8,276 nt of DNA from Acidobacteriota bacterium (GTDB lineage Bacteria > Acidobacteriota > Vicinamibacteria > Vicinamibacterales > UBA2999). Below are positions 5,575-8,276 of the stretch, one piece after another. The position numbers were made by a program, and so were the translations under genes. Where the stretch lies: NCBI GenBank assembly GCA_013813075.1, contig JACCSI010000429.1, positions 1 to 8,276 of the forward strand. Direction: 5' to 3'. The notes beneath the pieces are model-generated. The model was not told where the DNA came from. It did no database searches and was given only the letters and a program-made list of their open reading frames with translations. Position 1 is the first letter of the stretch, and each line of letters begins with the position of its first letter.

Positions 5575-7092
5575 ATGTGCATGCGCCGATTCGTTGCTGC
5601 GATGTCGGTTCTCGTGCTCCTTGCGACGCCGGTCTTCGGCCAGGCGCCTCCCAATGCCGCGTCCGCTCGCGTTCGCTATAACTCTCTGAAGACGTCCGTC
5701 AAGCCTGACGGCGAGCTCAAGATGCAGATCGAGGCCATCGACAGAGAGATCGCCGAGGCGACCCGCCTGGGGCAGACCGCGCAGATGCGGCGATTGCTCG
5801 CGAAAGGTACGGCGCTGCTCAACAAGCGTGGCTGGACCGAGGCGGACGACTACGACCAGTCGCTCGTGTTGCGCACCGGTAGCGTGTTTGTCGATTCGAC
5901 GATGCCGTATGCCGTCAGGCTCGAGCAGGCATATGCCCCGGGAATGGCGTTGACCAGCCCTCTGGTGGCGCGCGCGGCGATCCGCCCGTTACTGACGCAG
6001 CCTGCGGGTGCACCGGAAGCCAAAGCGCTTGGTGAGTTTGCCGACGTCAGCCGCGATTTGCGCGATGTGCCCCTGGCCATGGAACTGGATGTCTCGGCGC
6101 TGGCCGACGGCGCCTACGTGCTCGATGTCGCGGTGCTCGATGGCGCCACCGCGATCGGCACCGCCAACCTTCGCGTCGCCGTCCAGAAGGGACTCAACGC
6201 CCGCCTGGCATCGCTGGAGAAGCTGGCCCTGAAGGCGCCGGAGCCGGTCCGCGCCGACATCCGATACCCCGCCGACTACGTGCGCAAGGTCAATCGCGGA
6301 TTGATCGAAGTCGGGCAGTTCGACCTGACGCGTGAATTGGCGGCGGCAGAAACCATCGCCGCGTCCGCCAGGGACGGCAAGGACCCGTTCATTGGTCGCA
6401 CCGGTGATTTCGAACGTCATTACGTTCTTCCGAGCGCCGGCGAAATCATGCCCTACCGCGTTTTTGTTCCCAAAACATACGACGCATCGAAGGCCGTTCC
6501 ACTCGTGGTCACGTTGCACGGCCTTGGCGGCAACGAGGACGGATTCATGGATGGCTACGGCCGCCGCATCCCGGAGCTCGCGGGGCAATACGGCTATATC
6601 GCGGTGTCGCCGCTTGGCTACCGCGTCGACGGTTTCTACGGTTTCAGTTACGGCAGCGATGCTGCGTCGCGCCGAAAGCAGGAGCTCAGTGAACAGGACG
6701 TGATGCAGGTGCTGGCGCGCGTTCGCCGCGATTACAGGATAGACGAGAGCAGAATTTATCTGATGGGGCATTCGATGGGGGCCATCGGCACGTGGTTCCT
6801 CGGCGCAAAGTATCCCGACATCTGGGCGGCGCTCGGCACAGTGGCCGGGGTGGGCAATCCGCAGTCAATGGCCAGGATGAAACACATTCCGCAATTCGTC
6901 GTTCACGGTGATGCCGACCCCACGGTATCGGTGAGCGGGTCGCGAGCCATGGTCGCCGAGATGAAGAACCTTGCGGTTGATCACGTCTACATCGAGGTTC
7001 CTGGTGGGAATCACACCGACATCGCCGTGCCGAATTTTGCGGCGATGTTCGAGTTCTTCGCTGCGAAGCACAAGCCGGGTGGAACGCGGTAA
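5575..7092 (+). CDS. Secreted alpha/beta-hydrolase esterase (CE1 / PHB depolymerase-like) with N-terminal accessory region
   Basis: A 505-residue exported hydrolase. Residues 1-23 are a signal peptide (MCMRR, then a hydrophobic core, ending near VFGQA). Residues about 25-285 do not match a family I recognise: a helical, charged part (about 44-85, IEAIDREIAEATRLGQ within it), a part that looks like beta strands (about 95-205, including DGAYVLDVAVLDG at 178-190), then more helix. The catalytic domain runs from about 286 to the end: oxyanion region LVVTLHGLGGNEDGF (310-324), nucleophile elbow GHSMG with Ser400, acid in HGDADPTV (Asp448 the likeliest), and GGNHTD with His480. This arrangement resembles feruloyl/acetyl-xylan esterases, LpqC-like esterases and PHB depolymerases, so it probably cleaves ester bonds outside the cytoplasm; the substrate is not known. 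The ATG at 5575 is preferred because AGGA is 8 bases upstream. It is divergent from the methionine operon and 112 bases ahead of the next gene, which seems to have its own promoter. Confidence 0.85.
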   Translation: MCMRRFVAAMSVLVLLATPVFGQAPPNAASARVRYNSLKTSVKPDGELKMQIEAIDREIAEATRLGQTAQMRRLLAKGTALLNKRGWTEADDYDQSLVLRTGSVFVDSTMPYAVRLEQAYAPGMALTSPLVARAAIRPLLTQPAGAPEAKALGEFADVSRDLRDVPLAMELDVSALADGAYVLDVAVLDGATAIGTANLRVAVQKGLNARLASLEKLALKAPEPVRADIRYPADYVRKVNRGLIEVGQFDLTRELAAAETIAASARDGKDPFIGRTGDFERHYVLPSAGEIMPYRVFVPKTYDASKAVPLVVTLHGLGGNEDGFMDGYGRRIPELAGQYGYIAVSPLGYRVDGFYGFSYGSDAASRRKQELSEQDVMQVLARVRRDYRIDESRIYLMGHSMGAIGTWFLGAKYPDIWAALGTVAGVGNPQSMARMKHIPQFVVHGDADPTVSVSGSRAMVAEMKNLAVDHVYIEVPGGNHTDIAVPNFAAMFEFFAAKHKPGGTR

Positions 7093-7149
7093 GAGCGCCT
7101 GTTCGCACCCTTTACCCAGATCCCTTGGCGTGAACCTTCGGCCTGCCAT

Positions 7150-7177
7150 TTGACGTCTTATTGACCGATACTGTAAC
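7150..7177 (+). promoter_or_regulatory. Candidate sigma70-type promoter for the haem/copper protein gene
   Basis: TTGACG (7150-7155, 5 of 6 to TTGACA) is followed after 16 bases by TGTAAC (7172-7177, 4 of 6 to TATAAT), placing a start site near 7184 and a leader of about 20 bases that holds the ribosome binding site. A second TTGAC begins at 7161, 11 bases (about one helical turn) after the first. The stretch is noticeably more AT-rich than its surroundings. Confidence 0.4.
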
Positions 7178-7182
7178 TATCG
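7166..7182. promoter_or_regulatory. Dyad CGATA-N7-TATCG overlapping the candidate -10 (possible operator)
   Basis: CGATA (7166-7170) and TATCG (7178-7182) form a perfect 5-base inverted repeat around CTGTAAC. The centre covers the proposed -10 element, so a bound repressor could block transcription. No matching regulator gene is in the window, and the symmetry does not extend beyond five bases per arm. Confidence 0.25.
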
Positions 7183-7196
7183 TCGGATCGCAGATT

Positions 7197-7200
7197 GAGG
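7197..7200 (+). promoter_or_regulatory. Ribosome binding site GAGG of the haem/copper protein gene
   Basis: GAGG lies 4 bases before the ATG at 7205, slightly close but usable, and supports this start, which also begins directly with a signal peptide. Confidence 0.45.
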
Positions 7201-7204
7201 CCCT

Positions 7205-8276
7205 ATGAGCGTGTCGACCAGGTTTTCAGTGGTTTTCGGCGTCCTGTTGGTCGGCTCGCTGGCAATCAGCGGCAGCCGGACGGCTGCCCAGGCGCCCGGC
7301 GCGAACCAACGCGCCGTGCCCACCTTCAGTAAAGACGTCGCCCCGGTGCTCTATAAACACTGCACCACCTGCCATCGTCCTGGCGAAGTCGCCCCGATGT
7401 CCCTCCTCACTTACGAGGAAACGCGCCCGTGGGCTCGCTCGATCCGCGATAACGTCGCAAACGATGTGATGCCGCCGTGGCATGCGGACGCGGCGCATGG
7501 CCAATGGCTCAACGAACGGCGGCTGACCGCGGAAGAGAAAGACGTGATCACGCGCTGGGTCGCCGCGGGCGCGCCGCAGGGCGACGCGAATGATCTGCCG
7601 AAGAAGCCCGAGTACGCGCAGGGATGGCAGATCGGTCAACCCGATGTGGTCGTCGCGATGGAAAAGGACTACGCCGTTCCCGCACAGGGCGAAGTGCCGT
7701 ATCAGTATTTCCAGATGCAGACGAACTTCACCGAAGACAAGTGGATCCAGGCGCTGGAGATTCGTCCGGGCACTCGGTCGGTCGTGCACCACGTGCTGGT
7801 CTACGCGCGCTCGCCGCAGACCACCCGTCGTCCGCCGGCGTTTCGCGCGGCCAATCCGCCGGGACCTCTTTCGCCCACCATGTTGAAGGAAATGGAAGAA
7901 GCGAAGAAGAATCCGCAGGCCTTCCAGAACCAGGCGAATAGCCGCGGTCCCCTCATTGCCCAGATTGCACCCGGTACCAACCCGACCATCTTCGCTCCCG
8001 GCACGGCGATGTTGCTGCAGGCCGGCACGGTGCTGACGTTCCAGATTCACTACACCACCAACGGTGCGCCGGCGACCGACAAGACCAGCGTCGGTTTCAG
8101 ATTCGCGGCTCAGCCACCGGCCAACGAAGTTCGGGCGGCCGCGATGGCCAACCCGCGCTTCATGATTCCCCCGGGCGCCGCACGTCATCCCGTGGAATCA
8201 GGGCTCGAGTTCGTCGAAGACGTCACCATCTACAGCATGGCCCCGCACACGCACCTGCGCGGCAGGGCCTGGGAAT
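7205..8276 (+). CDS. Secreted haem-c domain fused to a copper type II (PHM/DBM-like) monooxygenase domain, 3' truncated
   Basis: The frame is open from the ATG at 7205 to the window end (357 residues, no stop reached). Residues 1-30 are a signal peptide ending near TAAQA. Residues about 38-125 are a small cytochrome c domain of the type found in multi-domain Planctomycetes and Acidobacteria proteins: TFSKDVAPVLYKHCTTCH, with haem motif CTTCH (Cys53, Cys56, His57), and MPPW at 89-92, whose Met89 is a candidate sixth ligand. From about 145 the protein resembles copper type II ascorbate-dependent monooxygenases: VVHHVLVY gives His195/His196, FQIHYTTNG gives His282, and MAPHTHLRG gives His348/His350. 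These correspond in order and roughly in spacing to PHM His107/108, His172 and His242/244; the remaining Met ligand would lie beyond the window. Likely a periplasmic redox enzyme in which the haem could feed electrons to copper. Substrate is unknown. Similar proteins are often labelled simply cytochrome c or thiol-disulfide isomerase. Confidence 0.8.
   Translation, partial: MSVSTRFSVVFGVLLVGSLAISGSRTAAQAPGANQRAVPTFSKDVAPVLYKHCTTCHRPGEVAPMSLLTYEETRPWARSIRDNVANDVMPPWHADAAHGQWLNERRLTAEEKDVITRWVAAGAPQGDANDLPKKPEYAQGWQIGQPDVVVAMEKDYAVPAQGEVPYQYFQMQTNFTEDKWIQALEIRPGTRSVVHHVLVYARSPQTTRRPPAFRAANPPGPLSPTMLKEMEEAKKNPQAFQNQANSRGPLIAQIAPGTNPTIFAPGTAMLLQAGTVLTFQIHYTTNGAPATDKTSVGFRFAAQPPANEVRAAAMANPRFMIPPGAARHPVESGLEFVEDVTIYSMAPHTHLRGRAWE

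Noticed and set aside
5989..6771. Open minus-strand frame of 260 codons inside the esterase gene
   Set aside because: Composition typical of an antisense shadow; the plus-strand esterase motifs lie in the same stretch.
7093..7149. Possible terminator after the esterase gene
   Set aside because: Only short GGC/GCC pairings are present and no T-run follows a stable stem.
7226..8188. Open minus-strand frame of 320 codons opposite the haem/copper protein gene
   Set aside because: Arg/His-rich product with no recognisable motif; the plus strand encodes a clear signal peptide, CTTCH and copper ligands over the same bases. It is a GC-driven shadow frame.

Overview
The window is GC-rich, densely coded bacterial chromosome with no tRNA, rRNA, mobile element or CRISPR array visible. 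Two genes suggest an Acidobacteriota-like soil bacterium (Vicinamibacteria-type): a secreted c-type cytochrome joined to a copper-monooxygenase-like domain, and a secreted esterase with a long N-terminal accessory region. This taxonomic guess rests on family resemblance recalled from memory, not on a marker gene.

Layout. Positions 1-1177 (+) hold the 3' part of a DUF3089 alpha/beta-hydrolase gene that runs in from outside the window. The few codons before its recognisable domain resemble its own C-terminus, so the full gene probably encodes two tandem DUF3089 domains. On the minus strand, three tightly packed genes read from 5456 down to 1180: a secreted lipocalin-like protein, then (3 bases later) a 783-residue fusion of a MetX-type homoserine O-acyltransferase to a homoserine dehydrogenase with an ACT-like tail, then (GTG start overlapping the previous stop by 4 bases) a Cys/Met-metabolism PLP enzyme of the cystathionine gamma-synthase/O-acylhomoserine sulfhydrylase superfamily. 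The operon's 3' end meets the DUF3089 gene tail to tail with 2 bases between the stop codons.

A 118-base divergent intergenic region separates the operon from a plus-strand gene for a secreted CE1/PHB-depolymerase-like esterase (5575-7092). After a 112-base gap containing a plausible promoter and a small dyad comes the 5' part of a secreted haem-c/copper type II monooxygenase-like protein (7205 to the window end, truncated).

How the genes may work together. The two enzymes of the minus-strand operon could take aspartate semialdehyde to homoserine, O-acylhomoserine, and then homocysteine or cystathionine: three consecutive steps of methionine synthesis on two polypeptides. The role of the lipocalin-like protein there is unknown. 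The two downstream plus-strand genes encode exported proteins and have no evident link to methionine. The most notable feature is the MetX-homoserine dehydrogenase fusion, whose dehydrogenase half also carries Asp where the family normally has a conserved active-site Glu.
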